A DNA stretch of 64,000 nt from Candidatus Thiodiazotropha endolucinida (GCF_001715975.1 NZ_MARB01000003.1:124001-188000); one strand, 5' to 3'. Counted from the first letter of the stretch, positions 29,077 through 38,059 are shown. The notes: generated from the sequence alone by a model not told the origin. Made by a program: numbers and translations.

Positions 29077-29617
29077 CGCTTCCCGTCTCCACCTCGTCAA
29101 CCCGCCCCATCAGGCGTGAAAGACTGCGGATGACCGTACTGATTCCTTGAATCAGCAACAAACCCGCCATCATCAGAATCAGGCTCTTGAATAGATAGAC
29201 CCCATCCAGCCCCCCGGCCTCTCTGGAACCCTCCCGTAGCGACCAGGACTGAACCACATAGTCCCAACTGATCAGAAAGATAAACAGACACACCGGCATC
29301 AATAGCAAGAGGCTGCCGAGCATATCGACCCATGCCTGTCTCTGCGGTGAGAAACGCTGGAAGAAGATATCGACCCGGACATGACCTTCATGTTTCAGGG
29401 TATAGGCGGCACCTACCAGAAACAGCGCCCCATGCATGAACGTGACCGATTCCTGCAGCCAGATCCAGCCCAGGTCGAAGACGTAACGCAACACCACAAC
29501 GGCAAAGGTGACCAACACCATGAACAGGCTCAGCCAGGATACGGCCCGTCCCAGCCATTCATTGATGAGTTCGAAGAGCGAGGCAATCCGTTCGAGTAGC
29601 GATATAACGCCTTTCAT
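29069..29617 (-). CDS. TRAP transporter small permease (DctQ family)
   Basis: 182 residues with four helices, typical of DctQ; LRYVFDLGWIWLQESVTFMHGALFLVGAAYTLKHEGHVRVDI is the characteristic core. It overlaps the large permease and lies 16 bases after the DUF2782 gene, within a leftward run of four genes. Confidence 0.9.
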   Translation of the reverse strand: MKGVISLLERIASLFELINEWLGRAVSWLSLFMVLVTFAVVVLRYVFDLGWIWLQESVTFMHGALFLVGAAYTLKHEGHVRVDIFFQRFSPQRQAWVDMLGSLLLLMPVCLFIFLISWDYVVQSWSLREGSREAGGLDGVYLFKSLILMMAGLLLIQGISTVIRSLSRLMGRVDEVETGSDG

Positions 29618-29633
29618 GAAGTGTTTCGAACCG

Positions 29634-29981
29634 TTACCAGCGCATCAATATCCATTGCGGTACAGAAATGTTGGTGGGGTCGGTGGAACGGGAATCGAAC
29701 TCGCCGTCACCATCCCGATCGACCATATAGTAGGGTGGGCCGGCGTCAGGCTGGACCTTTACCATATAGAGCTGGCCATTGATCCGGTACTCATAGATAG
29801 TCCCCTCCTCCCGCTTGATAATCGTCACTTCGGGTTCGATCACCTCACCGTCGACGACCAGTTCCGGCAGGGGCACCTCTGGAGGTTCAGGTACGCCCTG
29901 CTCCTCCGCTGCTGTTAATCCAGCGGAACTCAGCACCAGACTGAGCATCGCTGGAATGATCGCATAACTATGATTAGACAT
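29634..29981 (-). CDS. DUF2782 periplasmic protein
   Basis: 115 residues with a signal peptide (LSLVLSSAGLTAAEE), a Pro/Glu-rich linker, then the conserved DUF2782 core: TIYEYRINGQLYMVKVQPDAGPPYYMVDRDGDGEFD, ending QWILMRW. The DRDGDGEFD segment looks like a calcium-binding loop. The family is small, gammaproteobacterial and of unknown function. Confidence 0.88.
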   Translation of the reverse strand: MSNHSYAIIPAMLSLVLSSAGLTAAEEQGVPEPPEVPLPELVVDGEVIEPEVTIIKREEGTIYEYRINGQLYMVKVQPDAGPPYYMVDRDGDGEFDSRSTDPTNISVPQWILMRW

Positions 29982-30071
29982 CTTCTCCCTCCTGGGAGGT
30001 GCATCAACTTCTAGCCGGCTATTCCCGGTAACACCGGAGACCCTCTATGCAGAGTCTATCAGCCACCGAGG

Positions 30072-30881
30072 TTAGAGTTCGAGCAGAATCTCCTGCTCCG
30101 CGGGCGAGGGTTCAAAACGGCGTGTCTCGTAATGGGCGAAAATCGCATCCACCACCTCTTTAGGTTGATTGCAGACCTGCACCAGATCGAGATCCTCGGG
30201 GCTGATGGTGCCCGCCGTACACAGGGTATCGCGGAACCAATCGAGCAATCCCTGCCAGAACGCCCCGTCAACCAGGATGATCGGAATCTTACGGGTCTTG
30301 CCGGTCTGAACCAGCGTCAGTATCTCCGCCATCTCATCCAGTGTGCCGAAACCGCCCGGGAGTACTACATAGGCCGATGCATGTTTCACAAACATCACCT
30401 TGCGGGCGAAAAAATGGCGGAAGTTGAGAGCAATATCCTGATAGGGGTTTCCGGCCTGCTCCATGGGGAGTTGGATATTCAGGCCGATGCTGGTGGATTT
30501 CCCCTCGAACGCCCCCTTATTCGCCGCTTCCATGATCCCGGGGCCGCCACCACTGACCACAGAGAATCCACTGTCGGACAACAGCCGTGCGATCTCTTCC
30601 GCCAGGGCATAATGGTGATGATCACGCGGGGTGCGTGCGGAGCCGAAAAAACTGACCGAAGGACTGATCTGAGCCAGCTGCTCAAAGCCTTCGACGAACT
30701 CCGCCATAATCTGGAATACCCGCCAGGACTCTCGGGTCAGCTGACGTTCATTGCCTCCCCTGGGGGTGCGGCGCCGGTCTCTTGTCATCGCCATCAGGTG
30801 TTCACTCGTTCTCGTTTTATACAGCGACATGAAATGCGCATCATAGCAAGCAAGCCACCCTGTTGAAATGGACCCCGTCAC
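30072..30881 (-). CDS. LOG-family Rossmann-fold protein (TIGR00730-like)
   Basis: 269 residues. The family motifs SGGGPGIMEAAN and PGGFGTLDEMAE are intact. Relatives are LonelyGuy-type cytokinin riboside phosphoribohydrolases or PpnN-like nucleotide 5'-monophosphate nucleosidases; the substrate here is not known. A GTG at 30881 has an excellent Shine-Dalgarno (GGAAGG, seven bases ahead), whereas ATGs at 30830 and 30794 have none, so the longer form is preferred. Divergent from rep. Confidence 0.88.
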   Translation of the reverse strand: MTGSISTGWLACYDAHFMSLYKTRTSEHLMAMTRDRRRTPRGGNERQLTRESWRVFQIMAEFVEGFEQLAQISPSVSFFGSARTPRDHHHYALAEEIARLLSDSGFSVVSGGGPGIMEAANKGAFEGKSTSIGLNIQLPMEQAGNPYQDIALNFRHFFARKVMFVKHASAYVVLPGGFGTLDEMAEILTLVQTGKTRKIPIILVDGAFWQGLLDWFRDTLCTAGTISPEDLDLVQVCNQPKEVVDAIFAHYETRRFEPSPAEQEILLEL

Positions 30882-30945
30882 TGCGTAACCTTCCGTCTTC
30901 CGATATCAATCCCTCTAACCTGGACTACCTACAAGACTGCAACCC

Positions 30946-32949
30946 ATGTCCGATCTCAATCCGCGTCAACAAGCGGCGGTCAACTATATCGATGGCCCAC
31001 TGTTGGTGCTCGCCGGAGCGGGCAGCGGCAAGACACGGGTGATCACCGCCAAGATCGCCCATCTGATAAAACGTTGCGCAATCGATCCGAGATCTATCAC
31101 GGCGGTCACGTTCACGAACAAGGCAGCAAGGGAGATGAAGCAGCGCGTGGCTGGCATGATAGGCCTCGAAAACGGCGCCGGCCCGGCCATCTCCACCTTT
31201 CACACCCTGGGCCTCAATATCATACGGCGGGAGTTGAAGCGACTGGATTACAAGGCCGGCTTCTCCATCTTCGACCAACAGGACAGCGACACCCTGCTCA
31301 AAGAACTGTTGCGTAAAGGGAACCTGGGAGATGAGTCTGAACTCAATACAATCCAGTGGGCCATATCGAGCTGGAAAAACGATCTGATAACCCCGGAACA
31401 GGCCTTGAGCGGCGCAGAGGACGATTTACAGGCCGGGAAGGCGCATCTCTATGCCGCCTATCAGCGAAACCTGAAGGCCTTCAATGCCGTCGATTTCGAT
31501 GACCTGATCCTGCTGCCCGTGAGCCTATTTCGACAACATCCGGATGCCCTCGAAACCTGGCAGAACCGGATCCGTTATCTGTTGGTCGACGAGTATCAGG
31601 ACACCAACCAGGCCCAGTATGAACTGGTCAGGCTACTGGTCGGTGTGCGTGCCGCGTTCACCGTTGTCGGTGACGATGACCAGTCTATCTATGCCTGGCG
31701 TGGCGCCCGCCCTGAAAACATGGCAAAGCTGCAGTCCGATTTCAGGCAATTGAAATTGATAAAACTTGAGCAGAACTACCGCTCCAGCGGACGTATCCTG
31801 CGTTCGGCAAACCACCTGATCAGCAACAATCCACATCTGTTCGACAAGCGGCTCTGGAGCGATCTCGGCCCGGGCCCGGAATTACGTGTGCTCGAATGCC
31901 GCAACGATGCGCATGAGGCTGAGAAGGTAGTCTCGGAGATCATCCATCTGAAATTCACGGCAAAGGCCGCCAACAACGATTTCGCGATCCTCTATCGCGG
32001 CAATCATCAGGCGAGGCAGTTCGAACAGGCGCTGCGCAGTCATAATCTTCCCTATTTTCTCAGCGGCGGCACCTCGTTCTTCGCACGTACCGAGGTGAAG
32101 GATGTCATGGCCTACCTCAGACTGCTGGCAAATCCCGACGACGACAGCGCTTTTCTGCGGATCATCAACACGCCACGTCGGGAGATAGGTCCCAACACTC
32201 TTGAAAAACTCAGCGCCTATGCCCGCCAAAGGGAAACAGGCCTGCTACCGGCCTGCCGCGAGTTGGGACTGCAGAGGGTGTTGAATCAGCGCACTTATGA
32301 TCGCTTACAACAATTTAACCGGCTGATAGAGGCCCGCGCGAGGGAGGCCGAGAACAACCCGGTGGAGGCAGTCCGCGGCCTGGTGCGGGAGATCGATTAC
32401 GAAGATTGGATCAGGGCCAACGCCAGCAGCGACAGCGTGGCGGACAGGCGCATGGAAAACGTCCACGATCTGTTGGAGTGGATCAAGGCCCTCTACAACG
32501 GCGATCTGCAGGAGAAAAGCCTGGAGGAGATGGTCAATCATCTGACCCTGATGGACCTGCTGGAGCGGCAGAATGAGGAGGAGCAGCAGGACCAGGTCCA
32601 CCTGATGACCCTGCATGCCGCCAAGGGACTTGAGTTTCCCCACGTCTTCCTGGTCGGTATGGAAGAGGAGCTGCTGCCTCATCGCAGCAGTATCGAGGAA
32701 GATAACATCGAGGAGGAGCGCCGCCTGGCCTATGTGGGCATCACACGCGCACGACGCAGCCTGACCCTCACTTATGCCGCCAAACGCAAGCGTTTCGGCG
32801 AGATGGTCCCCTGCGAGCCGAGCCGCTTCCTGCAGGAACTACCCGAAGAGGACCTCAGCTGGGAGGGTCGCAACAGCCAGCTCAGCCAGGAGGAGAAGCA
32901 GCAACGGGGATCGGCCCACCTGGCGAATCTGAAATCCCTGCTCTCATAA
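30946..32949 (+). CDS. rep: ATP-dependent DNA helicase Rep
   Basis: 667 residues (E. coli Rep is 673). The UvrD/Rep superfamily 1 motifs are present: LNPRQQAAVNYIDGPLLVLAGAGSGKTRVI (motifs Q and I), LLVDEYQDTNQAQ (II), VVGDDDQSIYAWRGA (III), EQNYRSSGRIL (IV), LMTLHAAKGLEFPHVFLVG (V) and EEERRLAYVGITRARR (VI). The 3'-5' helicase helps forks pass bound protein. DNA-proximal gene order gives no special regulation. Confidence 0.96.
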   Translation: MSDLNPRQQAAVNYIDGPLLVLAGAGSGKTRVITAKIAHLIKRCAIDPRSITAVTFTNKAAREMKQRVAGMIGLENGAGPAISTFHTLGLNIIRRELKRLDYKAGFSIFDQQDSDTLLKELLRKGNLGDESELNTIQWAISSWKNDLITPEQALSGAEDDLQAGKAHLYAAYQRNLKAFNAVDFDDLILLPVSLFRQHPDALETWQNRIRYLLVDEYQDTNQAQYELVRLLVGVRAAFTVVGDDDQSIYAWRGARPENMAKLQSDFRQLKLIKLEQNYRSSGRILRSANHLISNNPHLFDKRLWSDLGPGPELRVLECRNDAHEAEKVVSEIIHLKFTAKAANNDFAILYRGNHQARQFEQALRSHNLPYFLSGGTSFFARTEVKDVMAYLRLLANPDDDSAFLRIINTPRREIGPNTLEKLSAYARQRETGLLPACRELGLQRVLNQRTYDRLQQFNRLIEARAREAENNPVEAVRGLVREIDYEDWIRANASSDSVADRRMENVHDLLEWIKALYNGDLQEKSLEEMVNHLTLMDLLERQNEEEQQDQVHLMTLHAAKGLEFPHVFLVGMEEELLPHRSSIEEDNIEEERRLAYVGITRARRSLTLTYAAKRKRFGEMVPCEPSRFLQELPEEDLSWEGRNSQLSQEEKQQRGSAHLANLKSLLS

Positions 32950-33023
32950 CCGACTGTATGAGGCCATTTTTTGATAAGCGCCCGCGAATAAACGCAAATG
33001 ATATTATATTGCCACGCAGCCGC

Positions 33024-33112
33024 GTAGGGTGCGGCTTGCCGCACCATCACACAATTCTCACGATGGCACAGGCATATTTAGACGGTTGAAGGTGCGGCGA
33101 GCCGCACCCTAC
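33024..33112. repeat. REP-like hairpin pair, copy 2
   Basis: Palindromes at 33024-33046 and 33091-33112 in opposite orientation, same family as 24870-24954. It starts 75 bases after the rep stop, preceded at 32981-33000 by a fragment of the CCGCAAATGAACGC-type repeat. Confidence 0.85.
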
Positions 33113-33142
33113 ATGTAAAGAACATTCACGCTCATTACATTG

Positions 33143-33223
33143 TTCCCAGGCTCCTGTGTGGGAATGCATACCCCTGATTGAACGGCAGAACAAGATAGGG
33201 ATTCCCACGGAGGACCGTGGGAA
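33143..33223. repeat. Second REP-type element with two hairpins
   Basis: TTCCCA/TGGGAA at 33143-33164 and a perfect stem TTCCCACGG-AGGA-CCGTGGGAA at 33202-33223, of the GTTCCCA...TGGGAAC type of intergenic repeat. It ends 15 bases before the cytochrome stop codon, so it could act as that gene's terminator or 3' stabiliser. Confidence 0.65.
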
Positions 33224-33237
33224 CCAGAATAGCTGCC

Positions 33238-33753
33238 TTAGTGGGTGAGCACCCAGCTGACGATGGTGCGGATATTGTCATCGGAGATGTGGGCATTGGG
33301 TGGCATCGGCACCTGGCCCCAGGTTCCCACACCACCGCTTTTCACCTTATCCACCAGCATATCCAAGGCACCAGCATCACCTTTGTACTTGGCGGCAACC
33401 TCTGTGTAGGCGGGACCGACCACTTTGGTTGCGACCTGGTGACAGGCCATACAGCCGGACTGGGTGGCCAGGGCCAGCGCATCGCCACCTGCGGCGGGCG
33501 CGGCTTCTGCGGCGGACGCGGCTTCTGCGGCTTCAGCGGCGGGGGCCTCGGTTGCCGGGGCCTCTGCCGCAGGCGCTTCAGCGGCAGCGGACTGGGTTGC
33601 CGGCGCGGCAGCGGGTTTGGCCTCGCCCGCCACGCTCACCTTACCGATAGGGGCAATTCTTTCGAGCACATCCGCCCGCTCCTCGGCCATCAGTTGACTG
33701 GTTAGTCCCGCCAGGGCGATGAGGACAGACAGGGATACGGCTTTAATCTTCAC
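33238..33753 (-). CDS. Monoheme c5-type cytochrome with Ala/Glu-rich linker
   Basis: 171 residues from a GTG at 33753 preceded by GGAGGAAG; the open frame further upstream is not needed. Signal peptide (LIALAGLTSQLMA), then ~55 residues of low-complexity Ala/Pro/Glu, then a class I cytochrome domain with haem site CMACH at 101-105 and a probable Met ligand near 150 in QVPMPPN. The order CMACH...KVVGPAYTEVAAKYKG...VPMPP is typical of cytochrome c5/c551. The linker probably lets the haem domain reach partners in the periplasm. Confidence 0.92.
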   Translation of the reverse strand: MKIKAVSLSVLIALAGLTSQLMAEERADVLERIAPIGKVSVAGEAKPAAAPATQSAAAEAPAAEAPATEAPAAEAAEAASAAEAAPAAGGDALALATQSGCMACHQVATKVVGPAYTEVAAKYKGDAGALDMLVDKVKSGGVGTWGQVPMPPNAHISDDNIRTIVSWVLTH

Positions 33754-33896
33754 GGGCTCTTCCTCCGTTGTTACTCTTGAGGCCAGTGGCCTGGGCTGTT
33801 CGCAAAACCCGACAATTATACCCACAGGCGGCAAAAAGTTCGAACCGACTCTATCCCGAGCTGTAATCTTTCTGATTTGGGGAGGTCGATTATGGG

Positions 33897-33926
33897 TTGG
33901 ACGCCGCCGGCGCCTGTCGTTACACT
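33897..33926 (+). promoter_or_regulatory. Candidate sigma-70 promoter of tRNA-Arg
   Basis: TTGGAC (33897-33902), an 18-base spacer and TACACT (33921-33926) end 14 bases before the mature tRNA 5' end, the right place for its promoter. Confidence 0.5.
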
Positions 33927-33940
33927 ACGCTTCCTATTCA

Positions 33941-34017
33941 GCGCCCGTAGCTCAGCTGGATAGAGTACCGCCCTCCGAAGGCGGGGGTCACAGGTTCAAA
34001 TCCTGTCGGGCGCGCCA
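33941..34017 (+). tRNA. tRNA-Arg(CCG)
   Basis: A 77-base cloverleaf. Acceptor arms GCGCCCG and CGGGCGC; D-arm GCTC-AGCTGGATA-GAGT; anticodon stem CCGCC/GGCGG with loop CTCCGAA, giving anticodon CCG for Arg codon CGG; T-arm CAGG-TTCAAAT-CCTG; discriminator G and genome-encoded CCA at 34015-34017. Closely similar to E. coli tRNA-Arg(CCG). No integrase or att-like duplication was seen beside it. Confidence 0.97.
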
Positions 34018-34133
34018 TTTCCATCAAGGGACGGATATCCCCCGACAGCCGGCAAATCAGCGGAATCGGGCAAAAACCGCATTCAGTGTTACCTGTTCAG
34101 GATTATCCGAAAGTACCCATATTGGAGGCGGAT

Positions 34134-35093
34134 TTGTTTAATAAGGGTGTATTTCTTGATGTGGGCTCGGTCGATCCTGGAGACATCGTCTGGTCGCCAC
34201 TCAAAGCCATGACCCGCCATTGGGGCTGGCATCGGGCTACTTCACCCCAACAGACAATGGAACGGATCATCGATGCAGAGCTGGTGATCAGTAACAAGGT
34301 GGTGCTCGATCGCTCCCATTTAGCCGCCTGCCGAAATCTAAAGCTGATCTGTATCGCAGCCACCGGCAGCAACAATGTTGACCTTGAAGCGGCCGCCGAG
34401 CACGGCATCGTTGTAACAAACGTTACCGGCTATGCCACGCCCTCGGTGGTGCAACACGTATTTTCACTGATCCTCTCTCTCACGACTCAACAACAGTACT
34501 ATCAGAGAGCTGTTGCAAGAGGCGACTGGCAGCGATCAAGCCATTTCTGTCTCCTTGACTACCCCATCCGGGAGTTGTCGGGTAAATGCATGGGTATCCT
34601 GGGCTACGGTGAACTGGGCCGAGGTGTGGACCGCCTGGCCAAGGCCTTCGGTATGAACGTGGTGGTGGCTCAACGACCTGGCAGCGAACCGGATCCCGAC
34701 CGTATACCCTTGGATGAGCTTTTGCCCCAGGTGGATGTGCTTACACTGCATGTCCCCTTGGCACCGAACACCCGCAACCTAATCGGCGCCCGCGAACTGG
34801 CCTTGATGCAGCCTCATGCCCTGTTGATCAATACCGCCCGCGGTGGCATTTTGGATGAAGCAGCACTGGCGGAAGCATTGGTTAACGGCAAGCTTGGCGG
34901 AGCCGGAATAGACGTGCTTGTCGCGGAACCGCCGGTAGACGGTAATCCGTTGCTCAACCCTGAGATCCCCAATCTGATTGTCACGCCCCATATCGCTTGG
35001 GCCAGCCATGAATCAAGGCAGCGGCTGGTCGATGACGTGGCCGCAAATATCCAGGCCTTCCTGGCTGGTGAAATCCGCAATCGCGTCGTATAA
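34134..35093 (+). CDS. D-2-hydroxyacid dehydrogenase (glycerate dehydrogenase-like)
   Basis: 319 residues from a TTG at 34134 with GGAGG five bases ahead. The frame opens earlier (34086), but NKGVFLD is the normal family beginning. The Rossmann loop MGILGYGELGRGV and the catalytic set Arg (NTARGGILDE), Glu (VLVAEPPVD) and His (VTPHIAWAS) are present. Most like glycerate/hydroxypyruvate reductase HprA among D-isomer 2-hydroxyacid dehydrogenases. Substrate assignment is by resemblance only. It follows tRNA-Arg by 116 bases. Confidence 0.9.
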   Translation: MFNKGVFLDVGSVDPGDIVWSPLKAMTRHWGWHRATSPQQTMERIIDAELVISNKVVLDRSHLAACRNLKLICIAATGSNNVDLEAAAEHGIVVTNVTGYATPSVVQHVFSLILSLTTQQQYYQRAVARGDWQRSSHFCLLDYPIRELSGKCMGILGYGELGRGVDRLAKAFGMNVVVAQRPGSEPDPDRIPLDELLPQVDVLTLHVPLAPNTRNLIGARELALMQPHALLINTARGGILDEAALAEALVNGKLGGAGIDVLVAEPPVDGNPLLNPEIPNLIVTPHIAWASHESRQRLVDDVAANIQAFLAGEIRNRVV

Positions 35094-35290
35094 CACCGTC
35101 ATTCTGAACCTGCACGGAGACCCGTCAGGTCAATATTATTATTTAGGATATCACCGTGCATAACCTGCACAGCCCGGGATCCGCATACATTCAGCCTTCG
35201 CTGCATCCTCTTGCATTGCGATGTTGTCAATATGCTTATACTTGGTGCAGATAAGCGGTTTTTCCTATCTAAACTTGGTATATACAACAT

Positions 35291-35586
35291 TAGGGCCTGT
35301 TAACACTAATCCAATACGCCCTGCTGGGGCTGTTTTCGTGCCCAGCAAGGCAGAATGAGCGTAGTGTAGTTATTCTACATGAGCGAATGATAACGCCGCT
35401 GGGGGCGAAAACAGCCCCAGCCCTTCGGGTTGTGCCTGAAAAAGCGCCACTCGGCGTTGCTCGTCGCTCATTTGGAATCACCAAACCTCTCTCCTCGCGC
35501 CCCGAAGGAAGTGCCCTTGGGGTGCGCCTTGATTGGCGCTTTTTCAGGCACAACAGGGTGCATTGGATTAGTGTTAACAGGCCCTA
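35291..35586. mobile_element. 296-bp MITE with 25-bp terminal inverted repeats
   Basis: Ends 35291-35315 and 35562-35586 are inverted copies starting TAGGGCCTGTTAACAC. Internal arms CTGGGGCTGTTTTCG (from 35333) and CGAAAACAGCCCCAG (to ~35421) form a second long stem. The TA at each tip suggests a TA target duplication as for IS630/mariner-type elements. It has no transposase gene. End fragments recur at 21721-21753 and 38060-38075. The rest of the 531-base gap (35094-35290) shows no gene. Confidence 0.8.
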
Positions 35587-35624
35587 GAATAAAAAGAACT
35601 GTTCCCCTACTTTGGTGAGAATGT

Positions 35625-36965
35625 GTGAACCTTCGATTCAGACTCAATCTTATCGTAACACTGGTACTGTTGATCATTCTTGTTATCAGTGCCATACAGG
35701 CGGTCAATAACGCACGGGAAAACGTCCGTGCCGAATTGGCGTCAGCGATGGTGTTTGCCGCGCATATGCTGGCGGCGGAGCTACGCCATGTTTATCAGAC
35801 CGAGGAGCCCAGACAGCAACAGCCTGCTCCATTCAAGTTGGATCGGTTGGTAAATGTTCGTCATCTTCAGATCGCTTTTTACGACCTTCAGAACAACCTG
35901 ATCGAAAGTAACAACATAACACCCCCGGAAAACAGCGACGCCACTCCTGACTGGTTCAAACAACTGATGCAGACAGCGTTACGGGATATAACCAAGAAAC
36001 GACTGCCCGTCTATGTCAATACGACCAAACAGGGGGAGCTTGTCATCAGTCCGGAGCCGAACAGCGAAATTGCGGAGGCGTGGGAAGAAACCAAAATGTT
36101 GCTGACGATGATTTCTCTGGTATTCCTGGCTGTAAACATAATGGTCTACATTGTTGTATCACACGCCCTGAGACCGATTTCACATATCACGAAGGCTTTG
36201 TCCGACATTGAGTCGGGGCAGCTTGGAACGCGTCTCCCCATCTTCAAGCTTCCTGAAATGGCGGCTATCAGCCACAAGTTCAATACGATGGCCTCGACAT
36301 TGCAAAGCAGCATCCGGGATAACCATCGCCTGACCCAGCAGATCATTTCCCTGCAAGAGGCAGAGCGAAAAAGTCTTGCGCAAGAGCTACACGATGAGAT
36401 AGGTCAGCATTTGACGGCGATACATGTCGACGCATCTGTGATACAGCGATCCAAGGATCTATCATCCAGTATAAAAAGCGCCCAGGCAATCGATGAGGTT
36501 GCGTGCCAAATGATTGTGATTCTGAGAAGTATGCTAAAGCGCCTGAGACCCGGTGGTCTTGATGATTTAAGCTTCATTGAAGCGCTGCAAGAGCTCATTA
36601 AATCCTGGCAAGAGCGGCATTCACAGACAGATCTCACATACCGTATACAGGGGCAGTTCTCCGCACTTGACGAGAACGTTCAGTTGACCCTGTACCGCAT
36701 TCTGCAGGAATGCCTGACAAATATCAGTCGTCACTCAAAGGCCGCTGGTATCAGGATTGAATTGGAGGAATGCACGGCAACTTATGAACTTGAGGTCGCA
36801 GATAACGGAGAGGGTTTCGACATGTCGGAGCAGAGACAAGGTTTCGGCCTGTCAGGGATGCAGCAACGGGTCAACAGTGTGAATGGTGAGATCGATATCA
36901 TTAGCAGACCTGGAGAGGGTGTGATCATCCGGGTAAGCATCCCTAAGCAGGGAGAAGTCATGTGA
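35625..36965 (+). CDS. MoxY-like sensor histidine kinase 1 (HisKA_3)
   Basis: 446 residues from GTG 35625 with GGTGAG ahead. TM1 ~8-25, a periplasmic LapD/MoxY-type domain (~28-155), TM2 ~160-180, HAMP (~182-235), a HisKA_3 dimerisation domain with phospho-acceptor His256 in LAQELHDEIGQHLTAIHVD, and an HATPase_c domain ending in VADNGEGFDM and GFGLSGMQQRV. It is a paralogue of the kinase at 40302. MoxY of Paracoccus, which gives the periplasmic domain its name, controls PQQ-dependent methanol oxidation. It overlaps its response regulator by four bases. The nearby MITE replaces most of its expected upstream region. Confidence 0.9.
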   Translation: MNLRFRLNLIVTLVLLIILVISAIQAVNNARENVRAELASAMVFAAHMLAAELRHVYQTEEPRQQQPAPFKLDRLVNVRHLQIAFYDLQNNLIESNNITPPENSDATPDWFKQLMQTALRDITKKRLPVYVNTTKQGELVISPEPNSEIAEAWEETKMLLTMISLVFLAVNIMVYIVVSHALRPISHITKALSDIESGQLGTRLPIFKLPEMAAISHKFNTMASTLQSSIRDNHRLTQQIISLQEAERKSLAQELHDEIGQHLTAIHVDASVIQRSKDLSSSIKSAQAIDEVACQMIVILRSMLKRLRPGGLDDLSFIEALQELIKSWQERHSQTDLTYRIQGQFSALDENVQLTLYRILQECLTNISRHSKAAGIRIELEECTATYELEVADNGEGFDMSEQRQGFGLSGMQQRVNSVNGEIDIISRPGEGVIIRVSIPKQGEVM

Positions 36966-37606
36966 GTCAGAGCATCAGCGTCCTGCTGGCGGACGATCAC
37001 GTCGTAGTCAGATCCGGGCTGACCAGACTACTGGAACAAAACAGCGACATGATCGTGATAGGTAAAGCTGAGAATGGTGAGCAAGCCTACCGGTTATACA
37101 GTGAATCCATGCCTGATGTATTGGTTATGGATGTGTCGATGCCCGGCATGGGAGGGCTCGAGGCTTTGAGACGAATTATAGGACGTTGGCCCGACGCGAA
37201 GATTGTCATGTACAGCATGCATGAAAACACCAGCTACGCAATCCAGTCGATGGCAGCCGGCGCCATGGGATATGTCGCAAAATCAGGGCCTACAAACGAT
37301 CTGATAAATGCCGTGCGGCAAGCGAGTATTGGGGAAAGTTTTTTGAGTACTGATATGGCTCAGAAAGTAGCCCTGCATAGTGAGTCCAGTGATGATGATC
37401 CCACGCGAAGACTGACAACAAGGGAGTTTGAAGTGTTCCGTCTGTTGGCAAAAGGCAAGACTGTTGAGGACATAGCCAGTCACCTGGATATTGGGCACAA
37501 GACCGTCGCCAATTATCAAACGAGCATTAAACAAAAGCTCGCTATTAACTCCCCTGTCGAGCTCGTTCGACTCGCAATTAGATATGGAGTCATACCGAAA
37601 GCGTAG
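36962..37606 (+). CDS. NarL/MoxX-like response regulator 1
   Basis: 214 residues from a GTG overlapping the kinase stop. The receiver domain has the acidic pair in LLADDHVVVRSG and phospho-acceptor Asp in VLVMDVSMPGMGG. The LuxR-type HTH is LTTREFEVFRLLAKGKTVEDIA with recognition helix GHKTVANYQTSIKQKL. That helix is nearly the same as in the second regulator (SYKTVANYTTQIKLKL), so both may bind related sites. Base usage looks less GC-biased than in the 40-42 kb pair. Confidence 0.93.
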   Translation: MSQSISVLLADDHVVVRSGLTRLLEQNSDMIVIGKAENGEQAYRLYSESMPDVLVMDVSMPGMGGLEALRRIIGRWPDAKIVMYSMHENTSYAIQSMAAGAMGYVAKSGPTNDLINAVRQASIGESFLSTDMAQKVALHSESSDDDPTRRLTTREFEVFRLLAKGKTVEDIASHLDIGHKTVANYQTSIKQKLAINSPVELVRLAIRYGVIPKA

Positions 37607-37635
37607 ATATCACTCCCAAATTATGCAGCTTTAAT

Positions 37636-37657
37636 CAGGGCCGGTTATCAGGCCCTG
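37636..37657. terminator. Possible bidirectional terminator hairpin
   Basis: CAGGGCC-GGTTATCA-GGCCCTG, a 7-bp stem in the 56-base gap between the convergent response regulator and ABM gene. There is no strong U-run. It resembles the TAGGGCC/GGCCCTA MITE ends and may be derived from them. Confidence 0.4.
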
Positions 37658-37662
37658 GGGCA

Positions 37663-38025
37663 TTAACGCCGAAAACCGGTTTCCATTGTAAAGAAATCCG
37701 GATTCAATGCACTCAGGGGTTCCCGCAGTTTTTCGATCTCGGAGGCAGGCGCATGAATCTCCAGCCGAGTAATATCAGCGATCTTCAGGGCCTGATCCAG
37801 CAGTGCGCTCACGTTATCGAGATGCGCAAGTATCCCCTCCGCATCGATATAGCCTTCGCGGCAGTGTGCCTGCATGCCATTGAAACTGAAACCGTAGTGC
37901 ATGCATCTGGGTTCTGTCCTGGTTTTCTCCACAAACTGCTCACCAAGATCACGAAACTCATCGAGCTTTCCTTCGTGGATTTTGAAGTACGGGACCAAGG
38001 TACAGCAGGGATCGTTCAGTGCCAT
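37663..38025 (-). CDS. Antibiotic-biosynthesis-monooxygenase (ABM) domain protein
   Basis: 120 residues, cytosolic, ATG preceded by AGGAG. The sequence LVPYFKIHEGKLDEFRDLGEQFVEKTRTEPRCMHYGFSFNG fits the ABM/ferredoxin-like dimeric fold of small quinol monooxygenases. Members act on quinols or other aromatics without a cofactor, or only bind ligands. It is on the same strand as the pqqU-like gene and 104 bases downstream of it, so co-transcription is possible. A link to the quinone PQQ is speculative. Confidence 0.75.
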   Translation of the reverse strand: MALNDPCCTLVPYFKIHEGKLDEFRDLGEQFVEKTRTEPRCMHYGFSFNGMQAHCREGYIDAEGILAHLDNVSALLDQALKIADITRLEIHAPASEIEKLREPLSALNPDFFTMETGFRR

Positions 38026-38059
38026 GGTTGTTCTCCTAAGATGGTTGTCGTCTGCTTAT

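Noticed and set aside
33941-34200. Integration site of a genomic island at tRNA-Arg
   Set aside because: No integrase and no second copy of the tRNA 3' end was noticed on either side within the window.
35387-35618. ORFs inside the MITE at 35291-35586
   Set aside because: They follow the inverted-repeat arms on both strands and resemble no transposase.
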